The notes under the pieces are model-generated. The model saw only the letters and a program-made list of their open reading frames with translations. It searched no databases and was not told the DNA's origin. Shown here piece after piece: positions 9,901 through 24,900 of a stretch of DNA of 56,712 nt. Made by a program: the position numbers and the translations under genes. Position 1 is the first letter of the stretch; each line of letters begins with the position of its first letter. The stretch is from assembly GCA_946407745.1 (NCBI GenBank), contig CAMJPQ010000014.1:1-56712 (forward strand), read 5' to 3'. The DNA is from an uncultured Clostridia bacterium. Its GTDB lineage: Bacteria; Bacillota; Clostridia; Christensenellales; Aristaeellaceae.

Positions 9901-12900
9901 CGATGTACAACGCCTTCTGCTATGGCGCACCGCCGCATGCCGGTATTGCCCCCGGTGTGGACCGCATGGTGATGCTGCTCGCCGGTGAGGACTCGATACG
10001 TGAGGTCATCGCTTTCCCCATGAACAAGAACGCCCAGGATGTGATGATGGGCGCCCCGGGCACGGTGGAGCAGCGTCAGCTGGACGAACTGCACATTCGC
10101 GTTGTGGAAGACGAAAAAGAGTGATCCCTTTCCCGCTGCATGGCATATGCTGATGCCGTCAGATAATGCGTAAACGGGAGGAGTGGAAGCGCTGTGAGCA
10201 TGGTTGTATTCGGATCCGCTTTTGTGGACATCAAGGGATACCCCCTGGCAAAATACATCCCTGCCGGAAGGAATGTGGGCCGTGTTGTACAGACGCACGG
10301 CGGCGTTGCGAGAAACGTGGCGGAGGACATCGGCCATGTTGGGCTGCGTCCCATCTTCGTCAGTGTACTGGATGAAACCGGCACCAGCGCTGATGTGCTA
10401 AGCCGCCTTCACCTCAGCGGCGTCAATACGGATTATATCGTCCGATCCGAAAACGGGCTTGGCACCTGGCTCGCCATTTTTGACAACACCGGCGATGTCA
10501 TCGCCTCTATCTCGCACCGCCCGGATCTGAGCACACTGCACCAAGTATTGGATCAGCATGGCACAGAACTGATTGCCGGCGCTGACAGCATTGTCGTGGA
10601 AATCGACATGGACGAAGACCTGATTGAGCGCATCATCTCTCTGGCGGAGGCCTGCGGAAAAGACGTATACGCCGTTGTTTCCAATATGTCCATCGCCCTG
10701 GAGCGCCGCGACCTGCTGCAGCGGACCGCCTGCGTTGTGTGCAACCTGCAGGAATCGGAGCTGCTGTTTTCAGAGGATTACATTCATCTGAGCACCACGC
10801 AGCTGATCGATCAGCTCTCACGCCGCCTTTGCCAGGCCGGCATACCTCGAATCGTGGTGACGATGGGCAGCGAGGGCGCTGTATACGCCACGCTGGACGG
10901 GAAGGAGCACGGCTTTGCCGCTCCCCAGCGTGTCGCCGTGGTGGATACGACAGGTGCGGGTGACGCCTTCTTCGCGGGTGTGTCCATTGGTCTGACCTAT
11001 GGCAAAACACTTGCGCAGTCGTGTGATATTGGCACGCGCCTCGCCTCATCTGTGATTGCGACCGGTGAGCCCGTGTGTCCGAGATTCCAGCCACAGGAAT
11101 TGGGCATTAACTTAACTCAGTCTTCAAGTGAAGGCGAATAACCGCCTCTCTGCTGGCAGGATTTGTCAGTCCGATGTCGAATATAATGTTGGAAATAATA
11201 GGTCCCTATCAGCAGAAGGAGGACGCACCATGTTTGATACCGCCATCATAGGAACCGGTCCGGCCGGTCTGTCCGCGGCGCTGACGCTCAAAATGCGCGG
11301 CAAGGATCTGATTTGGTTCGGCTCGGATCAGTTCAGCGGGAAGGTTGAAAAGTCTGAGAAAATCGGTAACTATCCGGGTGTCGGAATGGTCACTGGTCAG
11401 GAACTGAACGAGCGCTTCCGTCAGCAGGCCGCCGAGCTCGACCTGAAGGTCACTGACCGCATGGTCACCAACATCACCGATATGGGCAGCTACTTCATGC
11501 TGCTCGCAGATAACGAGGTGTATGAGGCAAGGAGCGTATTGCTGTCCACCGGCGTTGTCGCTTCCAAAACCTTTCCCGGCGAAGAGGCGCTGCTCGGCCG
11601 CGGCGTCAGCTACTGTGCCACCTGCGACGGCATGTTCTACAAAGGCAAAACCATCGCGGTGTTCTGCGGTGCTGCTCGCTACGAGCACGAGGTGAACTAC
11701 CTAGCCGATCTGGCCTCGAAGGTTTATCTGATGCCTGCCTATCGTCCCTGCGGCATCAGCCGGGACAACGTGGAGCTGATTACCTCCCCCATCAAAGAGG
11801 TCATGGGTACAACCCGGGTCACTGCGCTGCGCCTGGGCAGTGGAGAAGAACTGCCGGTAGACGGCTTCTTCTGCCTGAGAGGCGCGATTGCCCCGGCCAC
11901 GCTGCTCCCCGGTCTCAAGCTCAACGGGCCGCACATTGAGACAGACAGGCAGCAGGCTACCAATATTGCCGGCTGCTTTGCCGCGGGCGACTGCACAGGC
12001 ACGCCCTACCAGATTGCAAAGGCCGTAGGAGAAGGTAATATCGCTGCCCATGCCATTCTCGACTATCTGGCCGAAACCCCTGACACCAAATAAGGAATGA
12101 AAAGAGCGGGCCTGCGCTGTTCATACGCAGAAGCCCGCTCTTTTGTTTTTACAAGTAAAGGTGTTTTGAAAGCATCACCTGAGACCTGCCAGAAGCATTT
12201 CCAGGCAATCCTCCTGCACAGTCATGACGCGGCTCTGTCCTATGCGGTCCAGAATAACGATCCGTGAGCCGCTGCTCCCCTTCTTTTTATCCCGACTCAT
12301 TGCATGCAGCATTGAGGCACGGTCCAGTGCGGGAAGCGCTGTCGGGAGGCCGAGCCGATCCAGCAGCGCGGTCAGCCGTGCCGATGTACCGGGCTCGGTC
12401 AGCCCCTGTTGTTCACTCCAGCGGGTGATGGCTGTCATTCCCGCCGCTACAGCCATGCCATGACTCAGTCCCTCGTAGTGCTGGCACACCTCAACCGCGT
12501 GTCCGAGGGTATGGCCAAAGTTCAGCAGCATGCGTTCCCCGTTATCATGTTCGTCCCTGGAAACGATTTCCGCCTTGCAGGCAACGCAGTGATGCAGTAT
12601 GCCGATCATGTTCTCCATCACTGCTTTTCTTCCGCCGTCGGCTGTCTCCTCCAGCAGTGCAAAAAGTGCTTCATCAAGGATCGCGCCGTATTTGACGACC
12701 TCCCCAAGGCCGTCCAGCCAGTAGTGCTCCGGCAGCGTCTCAAGTGCCGCCGGATCGCACAGGACCAGTGACGGCTGATGGAACGCACCCGCGAGATTCT
12801 TCCCCTGCGGCAGGTCGATTGCTGTCTTTCCACCCACGGAGGAGTCTACCTGCGCCAGCAGGCTGGTGGGGATCTGAACATACCGCACACCACGCAGCCA

Positions 12901-15900
12901 AGTTGCCGACGCAAAGCCTCCGGTGTCTCCCACCACCCCGCCACCCAGCGCAATCAACGCATCAGAGCGGGTGATTCCGCTTTCCGACAGGAACGCATAA
13001 ATACGGGCAACGCTGTCCAGGCACTTGGTTTTTTCGCCGTGCGGGAGCACCAGCGCCGATGTTCTGAAGCCGGCTGCTTCCAAGCTTCCTCTCACCGTGT
13101 TCAGATAAATCGGCGCGACATTGTCATCCGTAATGATCGCTGCGCGGCACGGGCTGATGGCCTCTGCCAGCAGGTCTCCGCTGTTTTGCATCAATCCCGC
13201 AGCAATCAGCACTTCATAGCTCTTTTCCTTCAGTGAAACGGGCACCCTGTCCACGCTCACACCTCCCGCCCCACGGCAGCGGCGATGACCCTTATGTCCG
13301 CCATTACCTCATCAAACTGTTCCGGCGTGATCGACTGCTGTCCGTCGCACAGCGCATGCTGCGGGTCGTTATGCACTTCGATCATCACACCGTCTGCACC
13401 CACTGCCACTGCGGCACGGGCCATTGGGCTGACCATCCAGCGTTTGCCTGTGCCGTGGCTCGGGTCTACGATCACCGGCAGATGGCTGAGGCGCTTCACC
13501 ACCGGCACAGCGCCGATGTCCACCGTGTTCCTCGTATAGGTTTCAAAGGTGCGTATGCCCCGCTCACAAAGGATCACCTGTTCATTTCCGCCGGAAAGGA
13601 TGTATTCAGCGCTCATCAGCCACTCTTCAATCGTGGCAGAGAGGCCGCGCTTTAGCAGCACCGGTTTGTTGATCTTGCCGAGCTGGCGGAGAAGATCAAA
13701 GTTCTGCATGTTGCGGGCACCGACCTGGATGCAGTCCACATCCTCCACAAAGCGGTCGATATCTGAGGGGCTCATCAGTTCCGTCACGATTGGCAGGCCG
13801 GTGGCCTCACGCGCCTCCTTCAGCAGCTCGAGTCCTTCATATCTCAGTCCCTGGAAGGCATAGGGTGAAGTGCGCGGCTTAAACGCGCCGCCGCGAAGAA
13901 TTGCCGCGCCGCTCTGCTTGACCGCGCGGGCAACCGTCTTGATTTGCTCGCTACTTTCCACTGAGCACGGTCCGGCCATTACCGCCAGGCGACTGCCGCC
14001 TACCGCAGCACCGCCAATGTTCACCACGGTATCCTGTGGGTGGAACATCCTGTTGGCCTTTTTATACGGTTCCGCCACATGCATGATCCGTTCAACACAG
14101 TGAAAGCTTTCAACGCGTGTTGCGTCCACATGGGTGGTGTCGCCAATGAGACCGAGAATGGTGATGTCCGTTCCGATGACGGGATTGACCGTGATGCCTC
14201 CCTGGCTGATCAGCACGTCAGTCAGCTGATCGATCTCCTTTTGTGTGGTTCCCTGGCGCAGAACAATAATCATTTTTTGCCTTCCTTTCGCATGCAAACA
14301 GGGCTCCGCGCGCGGAGCCCTGTCATTCTGCCTTCAGTTTTTACCAGTTTCCCTGGCTGGCAGCATGCTCACCTTCCGCGCCAAAACCCCAGCGACGTAA
14401 AGCTGGGGAAAATAAACGCAAAGGTGAAGATGCCGCTCATGCATGTTCCTCCCGGAAGATGATGTACAGCTTGAAATTATAAAAAAGGCCTTCAGCCCTG
14501 TCAAGAAAAAAACAAAAAATGTACAATGAAATCGAAATGCTTTACCAATCACCAGTTTTCTTGACATTGTCCATTTTGGTGTTTATAATGTAAAATAAGT
14601 ATAGGTGTAGTGACTGAAAGAATAAGGAAGGAGACGCGCCATGGCATCATTTCTGTTTACGGCGCTGGAGGTTTCTTCAGATGCTCTGGTTGTGGAGGGC
14701 TGGCATAAACCAGGTTCGCTGACGACTGCCAGTGGTGCGTGGATCAGTGCCGCCGGCAGCGCAGTGCTTTCCCCATCTGAGGATCCGCTGCAGCATCTCA
14801 ACCCTCACGACCAGTATGTATGGTTCGCGGTGGAAGAAGGCACGCTCAGCCTGAGCTGGCAGGACAAGGAACTGAAGCTGACCGACAACGACACCTGTTT
14901 TCTCCCCGCCGGCGACATTGAAGCATACTTGACTCTGAAAGGTCCCTGCCGTGTACTATGGATGGCTTTTGAGGGCGCGCTTGCCCCGATGGTTGTCCGC
15001 AAAATGGGTGCTCTGCTGCATGTGCCCCTTCGCCAGGCAGCTCTCCCGAGCCAGATGTACCTGGCAAGGCAGATAGTGCAGGTGATTGTGCGGCACACTG
15101 GCAGCAGCAACGCTACCTATCAGCTGCAGCACCTGATGTATGGCATGCTCGCCAGCCATTGGGGGCAGCCTGTAGCGATGGACGCAATGCTTTCCCACGA
15201 AATCGCCAAGGTGGTTGACGCGCTTCGCGCCTGCCAGTACAAGGAGAATTTCTCGCTGCAGGAGATGGCCAACATCTCCCGTATGCCGATGGAAACCTTC
15301 CGGAAACGCTTTGTGAGCGAGGTCGGCATGCCGCCGCTGAGCTACGTGCTTCATTGCAAAATGGAGCGCGCCAAGGAGCTTTTGCGTGAGCAGGATTCCA
15401 CCGTGCGGCAGGTCGGTGCTGAGGTCGGCATGCAAGACCCATATCATTTTTCCAAGCAGTTCAAAAACATCGTAGGCATCAGTCCATCCTCTTTTATGAA
15501 GCAGGCTGCGAATCCCGAGGCTACTATTCGCAAGGAGAGAAAGCGCCGTACGCGCAGCGGCTACGCCCCTGTTGATGCAAAACCGGTGCCAGCCGGGGAA
15601 GAGCCCAAGCAGGGCGGAGAGTGAGACAGAGCAAGGAGCTTCAATGCTCCTTTTTCGTTTCATAACGAAAATGTATTTACCCCTTTTCCAATGTCCGGGA
15701 ATTGTGTATAATGACAGTATGGAAAGAGGGTGTTGCACGGATGGGCAAGGAGCGCATCGGTATACTTGGTGGGACATTCAATCCGCTGCACGAGGGACAT
15801 ATTGCCATGGCCAGGGCCGCGCTTGAAAAATGCAGTTTGGACAGGCTGCTCTTTTTGCCGGACAGTGTGCCCCCTCACAAGACGGGCATCGCGCCTGCGC

Positions 15901-18900
15901 TGGACCGCTGGCGAATGGTCGTAGCAGCCACCGCTTTCGAGCCCCGCTTCGAGCCCTGCCGCATGGAGCTTGAGCGCACCGGCACCACCTATACCTATGA
16001 TACGCTGACCGCACTACGCGCTGCCTATCCAAAGGCTGAGCTTTGCTACCTGATCGGTACGGATACGCTCATGGAGCTTCATCACTGGTACCGCTGGCAG
16101 GAAGTGCTGAAGCTGTGCACCTTCCTTGTCTGCCCAAGAACCACGCAGTACAGCGTGGAGCAGCTGCTGGAGCAGCGACGTATGCTCATCTCCCTGGGCG
16201 CAAGTTTTCAGGATGTTGAAATGCCCGTGGTCAATGTCTCCTCCACCGAACTGCGGCAGGCCATAGCGGAGGACACACCGACCGATCTGCTATCCCCTGT
16301 GGAGCGGGAATATATCGGCCTGTGCGGGATGTACGGTACGCAGGCCAGAATACAGCGGCACGAGGAATGGCTTTCCCGGCTGTTCAGCGACCTGAATGCG
16401 AAGCGGTTTGCCCATACACTGGGTGTTGCCTATACAGCCAGGCAGCTGGCCATCTTGCATCATGTGGATCAGCAGAAAGCGGAGGTCGCGGCGCTTTTGC
16501 ACGACTGTGCCAAATGCCTGCCGCTGAAGGAAATGCAGCGCATCGCCGAGGAGCACCAGCTGACAAGCGACGAGAGTCTGAAATCCTCCGGGGCGCTGCT
16601 GCACGCTTTGGTTGGCAGCCACATGGCGCGGGAGGTCTACGGCGTGACTGACAGGGATATTCTTCAGGCCATCGCCTGCCACACCACCGGCAAGGCGGAA
16701 ATGTCGCCTCTGGACATGGTTGTCTATCTTGCAGACAAAATAGAACCCACTCGTACCGCCTACCCCCTTTTGCACAAGGTGCGGATGATTGCGCCACTGT
16801 CGCTTGAAAAGGCCGTGTGCGCCACAATGAAGGGAAGCGCCAGCCACGTCCGTGATACAGGGAAAAAGCCCCATCCGGATACGCTGGCTGCCATTAACTG
16901 GCTTGAAGAGCGAATCGCTCAATCATAATAAAAGGAGGATCACCATGCAGGAAAAAGACGCAGCTTTGAAAATTGCCCATATTCTCTATGAAAAAAAGGC
17001 AAGAGATATCCGGGCGCTGGATGTGCGCCAGCTCACCGTCATCTGTGATTACATGGTCATCGCCTCCGGGCGCAACTCCAATCAGGTCCGTGCCATGGCT
17101 GATGAGGTAGAAGACCTGATGGCGCAGGAGGGGTTCACCCCCCGCCGCCTCGAGGGCGCCAATGAAGGCCGCTGGGTCGTGATGGATTACGGCACAGTGC
17201 TGGTCCATCTGTTCCATGAGGAGGAGAGAGACTATTATCACCTTGAGCGGCTTTGGGAGGACGGAACCAACCGCCTGGAGCTCGGTCTGGACCAGACCGA
17301 TTTGGAAGAATGAACCGCCTGTCGGCGCTGAAGCGGCTGACAGTACTACGGGGGTGACAGCATGCCCAGAGCATACGCAGTGCGGGACGCTGACGGCAGG
17401 CTATTATTTCAGACAGAAGGATTTGACCTGGCGAAGGCCACTGTAGAGGCGAACTTTGAGAGCGGCTGCAAGCTGCTTGTGAGTGGTGAGGACGCGGCAC
17501 GCGCTCAGCTCTTGTCTCTGCAGAAGGAGTTGGATGAAGCCCTTGCGGCCAATTCCGCCAAAGAAGTTTTTCTCAGCAATATGAGCCATGACATCCGCAC
17601 GCCCATGAACGCCATTGTGGGCATGACAGTGCTGGCCAAAAAGCATATCGACGAAAAGCCGCGCGTACAGGACGCGCTGAATAAGATTGAAACCGCTTCC
17701 AGCCATCTGCTGGGTCTGATTAACGACGTGCTTGACATGTCGCGCATTAACTCCGGCCGCATGCAACTGAATTCGGAGCTGTTTTCACTCAGTGATCTGC
17801 TGCACGATCTGATGATCATTGTCCGCCCGCTGATGGAGGAAAAAGGCCATACCTGTCACCTGCGGTGCGAGCATGTGGAGGCGGAAAGCTTCTATGGCGA
17901 CGCGCTGCGCCTTCGGCAGATCTATGTCAACATCATCAGCAACGCCGTCAAGTACACTCCTGACGGCGGAATGATCGATCTTCTGTTCTCTCAGCGCATT
18001 GACGGAACGCTCTGTCATCTCACCTTCCAGTGCCGGGACAACGGCATTGGCATGAGCGAGGATTTTCTGCAGCGCATTTTTGAGCCCTTTGAGCGCGTGC
18101 ACAACTCCACGGTGTCCCGTATTGAAGGGACAGGGCTTGGCATGAGTATTGTCAGGAAAATGGTCTCTGCCATGCAGGGCAAAATTGAGATTGAGAGCAA
18201 GGAAGGCAGCGGCACTTCGGTCACGATCACAATCCCTCTGCCATATGACAGCAAGCAGCCGGACGCGGCCCATCTCGTTGGCAAACGGATTCTGCTGGTC
18301 GAATCCGATCCCGGCCTGAAGGAGGATTATCAACGGTATCTTGCTCCGGAGGGGATCATTCTGCGCGTGGCAGACACGGCGGCAGAAGCAGTGGCAGCAA
18401 CCACCGACAGCTCTGTGCGCGGCGAGCTGTTTGATCTGGTCATTCTCGGGCACACGCAGCGTGACACGCGCGGCGTGCTGGATCTCGCAGCCTATCTGCA
18501 TCAGGCAGAGCCCAGCCTGCAGCTTGCGCTTGCCAGTGAGGATGATTGGGAAAAGCTTGAATACCCCGCCAACCGCAGCGGGATCAGTCGTTTTATTCCT
18601 CTGCCTTTTTTCCGCAAAACCCTCGTAGAAACGATCGGCAGCATCTTCCAAGCACACAACGAAGGTAACGGGGGTTCCGAGGAGATCCCGGATTTGAGCG
18701 GCAAGCGCATCCTGCTGGTAGAGGACAACCTGATCAACTGCGAAATTGCAAAAGAGATACTCCTGTCCACCGGCGCGGCAGTTGACTCCGCCGAAAATGG
18801 AAAGCAGGCAGTTGACCTGTTTGCAGGCAGCGCCGCAGGGACCTATCAGCTGATTCTGATGGATGTACAGATGCCTGTGATGAACGGCTACGAAGCCACA

Positions 18901-21900
18901 GCCGCCATCCGTTCCGGCAGCCACCCGGATGCTGCACGCATACCGATTTATGCGATGACCGCAAACACCTTTGCAGAGGATATTGCGCGCGCGCTGCAGT
19001 CCGGTATGAATGGCCATCTGGCCAAGCCGATCGATATTCAGGCCCTGATGCAGCTGCTCCGCAAAATCTGAGCGCAGCGACGCTTTCCGATGAATCTGAA
19101 TCTAAAGCAGTCCTGAATGACCACCCATCACAAAACGAAAGGAAGTGCGGCATGCTGCCCTGGCAGAAAGAATATATCGGCAACGCGCGCGAAGCTGCCG
19201 CACTGTGGGACGAGTATACCGACGCCAATCAGCCCTTTGAGGTCTGGCAGCGCAGAAGGGCTGAGGCACTGGCGCGGATTGAAGAGCTGAAGGAAAAGAG
19301 CACGGCCATACTGAATGATTGCTTTTTCCCCGCCCTGGATACCCTGCACAGCGCCGGTGAGGAAGAAATTGCCGCGCTGTGTGAATTCGCTGATCAGTTG
19401 CTGGACTGGAAAACGAACCTGGATGTCGGCGTCTACATTGCCATACACGAGGCCTTGCTGAGAATGTACCGTGTGCGAAAGGACCGCACGGCCATCATCC
19501 GTGAGCTGTATAAGCTCGGCATGGGCCTGTACTATCGGCGGCGCATGCTGCTTGCGATCGAAGACAGACATACTGCCTCCTTCCATTTTCAGAACGAAAT
19601 GGTCTTTACTGAAGCCGCGTCCTATTTCCGCTATTTTGATCAGTTTCAGGATGAGGAAACACAGGGCTATATCATCCGGTCCATCGCGAACATCGCACTG
19701 TGTGTCAGAGGTGCCAAGGCAAAAATCAACGCAAGTGCGAAGGTGCTGAAAATCATCCGCGACGAGCATTACCGCGCCCTTGCGCCGGGGCTTCCCTGGG
19801 ACTGGTTTTTGCGCGGCACTCATCAGCAGATGAGTTCCAACCGCTTTTCACTCTCACGTGGCGACCTGACCGACGAGGAGCTGTCAGAGGTGCTGGACAG
19901 CTGCTATGAGGTTTTCAAGCCTGAAAAAGCGCACGAAAATCCCAGTGTACGCTGGCTGTGGCCCTACTATGAAATGGAGTACAACTGCGGGTACGCCACC
20001 CTGGAAGAGACGGTGCCGCGTCTGGAGCGGCTGATCAGCAGCACTCCCGTAGATCAGTATGATGACGCGGGGCTGTATGGAAATGTCCTGCTGCCCATCA
20101 CTTACGGCAAGCTGCTGCGCCAACGCCCCATGCTTCTGGAAAAGAAGGACCGGATTGCTTTTCTGGACAGGGCTTACAGGAAAATGGAGCGCTGCCTGCT
20201 CACCTTTCCCTCAGGCAAGTTCAACGATTTTCTGCTTTCAAGCATCTGTCAGCCCTTTGCGCAGTACAATGACATTGATGGCGTTCTCCTCTATCAGGAG
20301 ATCATACTGCATGTGATGCAGCGCTATTCCGGCAGGCTGTACCGCAAGGGTAGGCGCATCGGCTGCATGATGAAGCTGCTGACAGAAGCGCTGCTGCACA
20401 ACGATGCATCGTTTTTTGACGATATCCCCTTCGTTTCCGGGCTGAGCGGCCCGGACAAGGTAGCAGCGCTGCTCATTTACGCCTACGAGTGCGGTCCCCT
20501 GCTTGATGTCGGGCTGAGTGTAATGAACACAGAGCGTTTGCTGATTCGAGGTATGTTTGAGAGCGAAAACAGCATCTACCAGCTCCATCCCGCAGCCGGC
20601 GCGAACCTGCTCCGAGAGCATTCTTCCACGGCACGCTATGCCGATGTAGTGCTTGGGCATCATGCCTGGTACAACGGCATGGGCGGGTACCCTGCCGGAT
20701 ATGTGCGCACAGACTCTCCCTTCCGGCAGATGACGGATGTGGCGGCTGTCGCCGCTTTCATCGCTGACCGGTGTGAGGAGGGCATGGATTCCATCGTCAG
20801 TCGCCTGTACGAGGGAGAAGGGCGGCAGTTTTCACCGCTCGTGCTCGCCGTCCTCAGCGACAACGAACTTCTGCGCCGCCTGTCCGACGCGCTGTACAGC
20901 CAGGACACCGAGACGGAACGTGAGATCTATGAGACGCTGAATGCTTATCACAGCGATAATGCGGATGAAAAGCCACCGACGAAAACGCTGCCAAACTAAG
21001 ATATTCTCACAAAAGTACCCTCTGTGCCGTAATGGCGCAGAGGGCGTTTTTCTATCTTTCCGGTACGAAAGCCTCCGGCGTAGGTGAAACATAAATCTCC
21101 AGGTGTGAGTAATCGTCATCACTCTGGTAGCCAACCCATTCCTCATCGCCATCGTCGTTGGAGAGCCTGCTGTTTTCATCCGTGGCCTGCGGGAGCGGGG
21201 TGACCTGCAGGGCAGCGCCGATGCCGCCTCTCGGGAAAATGATCGTCATGACAAGCCAGGTCATTGCGCTGTCATCCTGCCTGTATTCATAGGCATAATA
21301 GACGCGTGTTGATTCGCCGCGGTCCAGCATGACCGCATCCGCGAAGGACTGTACTGTATGATTGGCCTGGTCGCGCTCGATGCGCTGCACGTAACTCAGC
21401 GGCCCGCGCTGTGCGTCCTCCAGTGTCAACCCTGCAGACGCCGCCTGGATCATCGCCGCGGCAATGGCCGTGAAGCGTCCGGGTTCATTGACCCGCAGTT
21501 CTACCCGGTCCATGCTGTCAGCGCCCAGCGTAAAACTGAGTTCGATGCCCTCCGCCTCTTCCGCGTTATCCGCCCCGGTCACCCCAAGCACCGCGAAGGT
21601 AGGATAGCATTCAAACATCGAATTGACCGTCTGTGCGTGCATCTCAGAGAGGTTCAGGTTTACCTGCTCAATGTAGGCGCGCATCTCGCTCTGTGCGGCG
21701 TTCAGGTTCTGCGGCCAGGAAAGCTCTGCGTGCGCGGGTATTGCCGCGTCGTAGCAAAGCACCAGCGAAAGCAGCGTTAGCAGCAGCCAGCGCGTCATCC
21801 CTGTCTGCCCTCACGAAGAAGGCGCTCCCTCAGGTTCAGGTAGCCTATGATCAGCTCGGCAGCCCCGTCATAGCCCAGTTTTCCCGTATCTACGCATAGG

Positions 21901-24900
21901 TCGTAATTGTTCACATCGCCCCAGGCGGAGGTAGCATAATAGTTGTAGTAGCTGGCGCGCTGCTTATCAGCCCTGCGCACCACATCCTCCGCCTTGGCCG
22001 GATCCGCGCCCCGCTCAATGGCCCTGGCCACGCGGTGCATCATGTCCGCCTTAATAAAGACATTGACCACGTTCGCCTGGTCACGGAGCACGTAATCGGC
22101 GCAGCGCCCCACGATGACACAGGGGCCTTCACCGGCAATGCGGCGGATGGTGTCAAACTGTGCCAGAAAAATGCGATGGTTCAGCGGCATGTCCATGTAC
22201 ATGCTGTCGGTGCCGGCCCTGCCCTGTACACCGGTAACCAGTGAGAACAGCAGCGAGCGTGTGGGCTTTTCATCGTGATCCTCAAACAGCTCCTGGCAGA
22301 TGCCGCTGTCCTTGGCCGCTTCCGCCAGCAGCTCTTTGTCATAATAGGGAATCTCTAGGGCATCCGCAAGGCGGTGTCCTACCTCCCTGCCGCCGGAGCC
22401 GTACTGCCGACCGATTGTGATGACCATGTCTGTCTTAGACATTGCGATCCCCCTTTTCCTGTATCTTTTCGTTTGTTCCGCTCTGATGTTATTTTACCAC
22501 GAAATCACCTTTTGCGCAAGTATACCGAAAACAATTCACAGCTTGACAAAATGGTCAGAAACATGACATAATACTTATGTCTTCGAGCCCCTGTTCCTGT
22601 GGCGATGCTATGGAACCCGGGCCGAGCCGGGTAACGGCACAGGGCGCCGCGGGAAACCGCGTCACCTTCCGTGTTTGAAAAGGAGACGGCAGGCGTTTTC
22701 TGATGCGCCTTATACAAATGTCAGACAGTGTTTTTGTGCGGTCTTATGCTTTGCCAGCCCCTTTGTAAGGAGGTCATCGGCACGGAGCGCAGAAAAACGC
22801 TGTGCTGCTGTTGGTATACCATGCCGTGCGCCCTTTTCGCCGCACGGCTTTTGTGTTGTTTCCCGCCGCTGTGCCGTATCGGATATCGTATGAATCTCCG
22901 TCAGAGGAAAGCAGCGCTGCGCTGGGGGTCTTTCATTCTTATCCACGGCTGCCAATCATAGATCGGATCTGTATGGGAGGTAAAGTATGAACGTTTCTTT
23001 CAAAAGGTTTCTCTGTGCTGTCTGCGCCCTGACGCTTTGCAGCTGCGCCGCCTTCGCCGAAACGCCTGCGGAGCCTGTGGAACTGATTGTGTTTGCAGCG
23101 GCATCTCTGACCGAAACGCTCACACAGATCAAGGCACTGTATGAGCAGGAGCATCCCGAAACGACGATTATCTACAATTTTGACTCCTCCGGCACGCTGA
23201 AAACACAGATTGAGAGCGGCGCGGAATGCGATGTGTTTATCTCCGCCGCACCCAAACAGATGAATCAGTTGGATATTTCTGCCGATGAAACTGCGAATCC
23301 GGGCCGCCTTGATTTTGTCCTTCAGGGCACCCGCATTGATCTGCTGGAGAACAAGGTCGCACTGGCTGTGCCGGAAGGAAACCCGGCCGGTATCGAAGAC
23401 TATGCGGATTTGGCCAAGCGTCTCACGGAAGGCAAGGTGCTGCTGGCCATCGGAAACAGCGATGTGCCGGTTGGCCAGTACACTCAGAAGATCTTCTCCT
23501 TCCTATCGCTGAGCGAGGAAGAGCTGGCTCTCAAGGGCGTGCTGACCTATGGCAGCAATGTGAAGGAAGTGACCACACAGGTCAGCGAAGCAACTGTGGA
23601 TTGCGGCATTATCTACGCGACCGACGCGCACTCTGCCGGTCTTGTCACGGTGGATACAGCCACCGCCGAAATGTGCGGCCAGGTGATCTACCCCGCCGCC
23701 GTGCTGAACATAACTCAGCATGAGGATGCCGCCCGGGAATTCATGGCCTTCCTGATCACCGAAGCGGCAGATGCCATATTTGAAAGCGTGGGCTTTTCTC
23801 CCCTGCATGAGTGAATCCACCGCCTGCGGCGCCTGACATCGTTGAATGAGGCTGGAACACATCAAGTGAAAAAGGGATTAGTCATATGGATCTGTACCCT
23901 CTGTGGAATTCTCTGCGGATTGCCGGTATCAGCACGGCCATCATCTTTTTCGCGGGCATCGCCTTCGCCTACTACATCGCGAAGGCACCCCGCGCAGTCA
24001 AGGGTGTGCTGGATGTGATCCTCACTCTTCCGCTGGTGCTGCCGCCCACTGTCGTAGGCTATCTGCTGCTGCGCATACTCGGTCCCAGACGTCCGGTCGG
24101 TTTGTTTTTTCTGGAGCACTTTGGTCTCCGCCTCACAATGAACTGGTGGTCCGCGATATTTGCCACCTCGGTGGTCATTTTCCCGCTGATGTACCGTACC
24201 TGCCGCGGGGCGTTTGAAAGCTTCGACGAAAACCTCGCCGCAGCGGGAAAAACGCTGGGGCTTTCCAACACATTCATTTTCTGGCGCATCCGCATGCCCG
24301 GCTGCCGTCCGGGGATTTTAGCAGGCACAGTGCTGGCCTTTGCCCGAGCACTGGGCGAATACGGCGCAACCAGCATGATCAGTGGCTACACACCCGGCCG
24401 CACTGCTACCATCTCCACCACTGTTTACCAGCTGTGGCGCATCAACGACGATGCCCTGGCATTCCGCTGGGTGTTGGTGAACATTGCCATCTCCTTTGTC
24501 GTGCTTCTTTCGGTGAACCTCATCGAGAAGCGTGAAAGGAGGCGCTGAAGGGATGTCACTGTTAGTTGATATAGAAAAGAGTTTCAGAGGATTCTCGCTT
24601 CAGATGGCCTTTGAAGCACAGGATGAGACCCTCGCGCTGCTGGGTGCCTCCGGCTGCGGAAAGAGCATGACGCTCTGCTGTATTGCGGGGATCGAAAAAC
24701 CGGACCGCGGGCGGATCGTGCTGAACGGAAATGTGCTGTTCGATGCAAAAGATCACATCAACCTTACACCCCAGCAGCGCAAGGTCGGTCTAATGTTCCA
24801 GAATTACGCGCTCTTCCCCCGGATGACCGTTTTTGAAAATATCCGCTGCGGTGTGCAGCGGAATCTGCCAAGACCGCAGCAGCTTCGCGCTGTGGAGCAA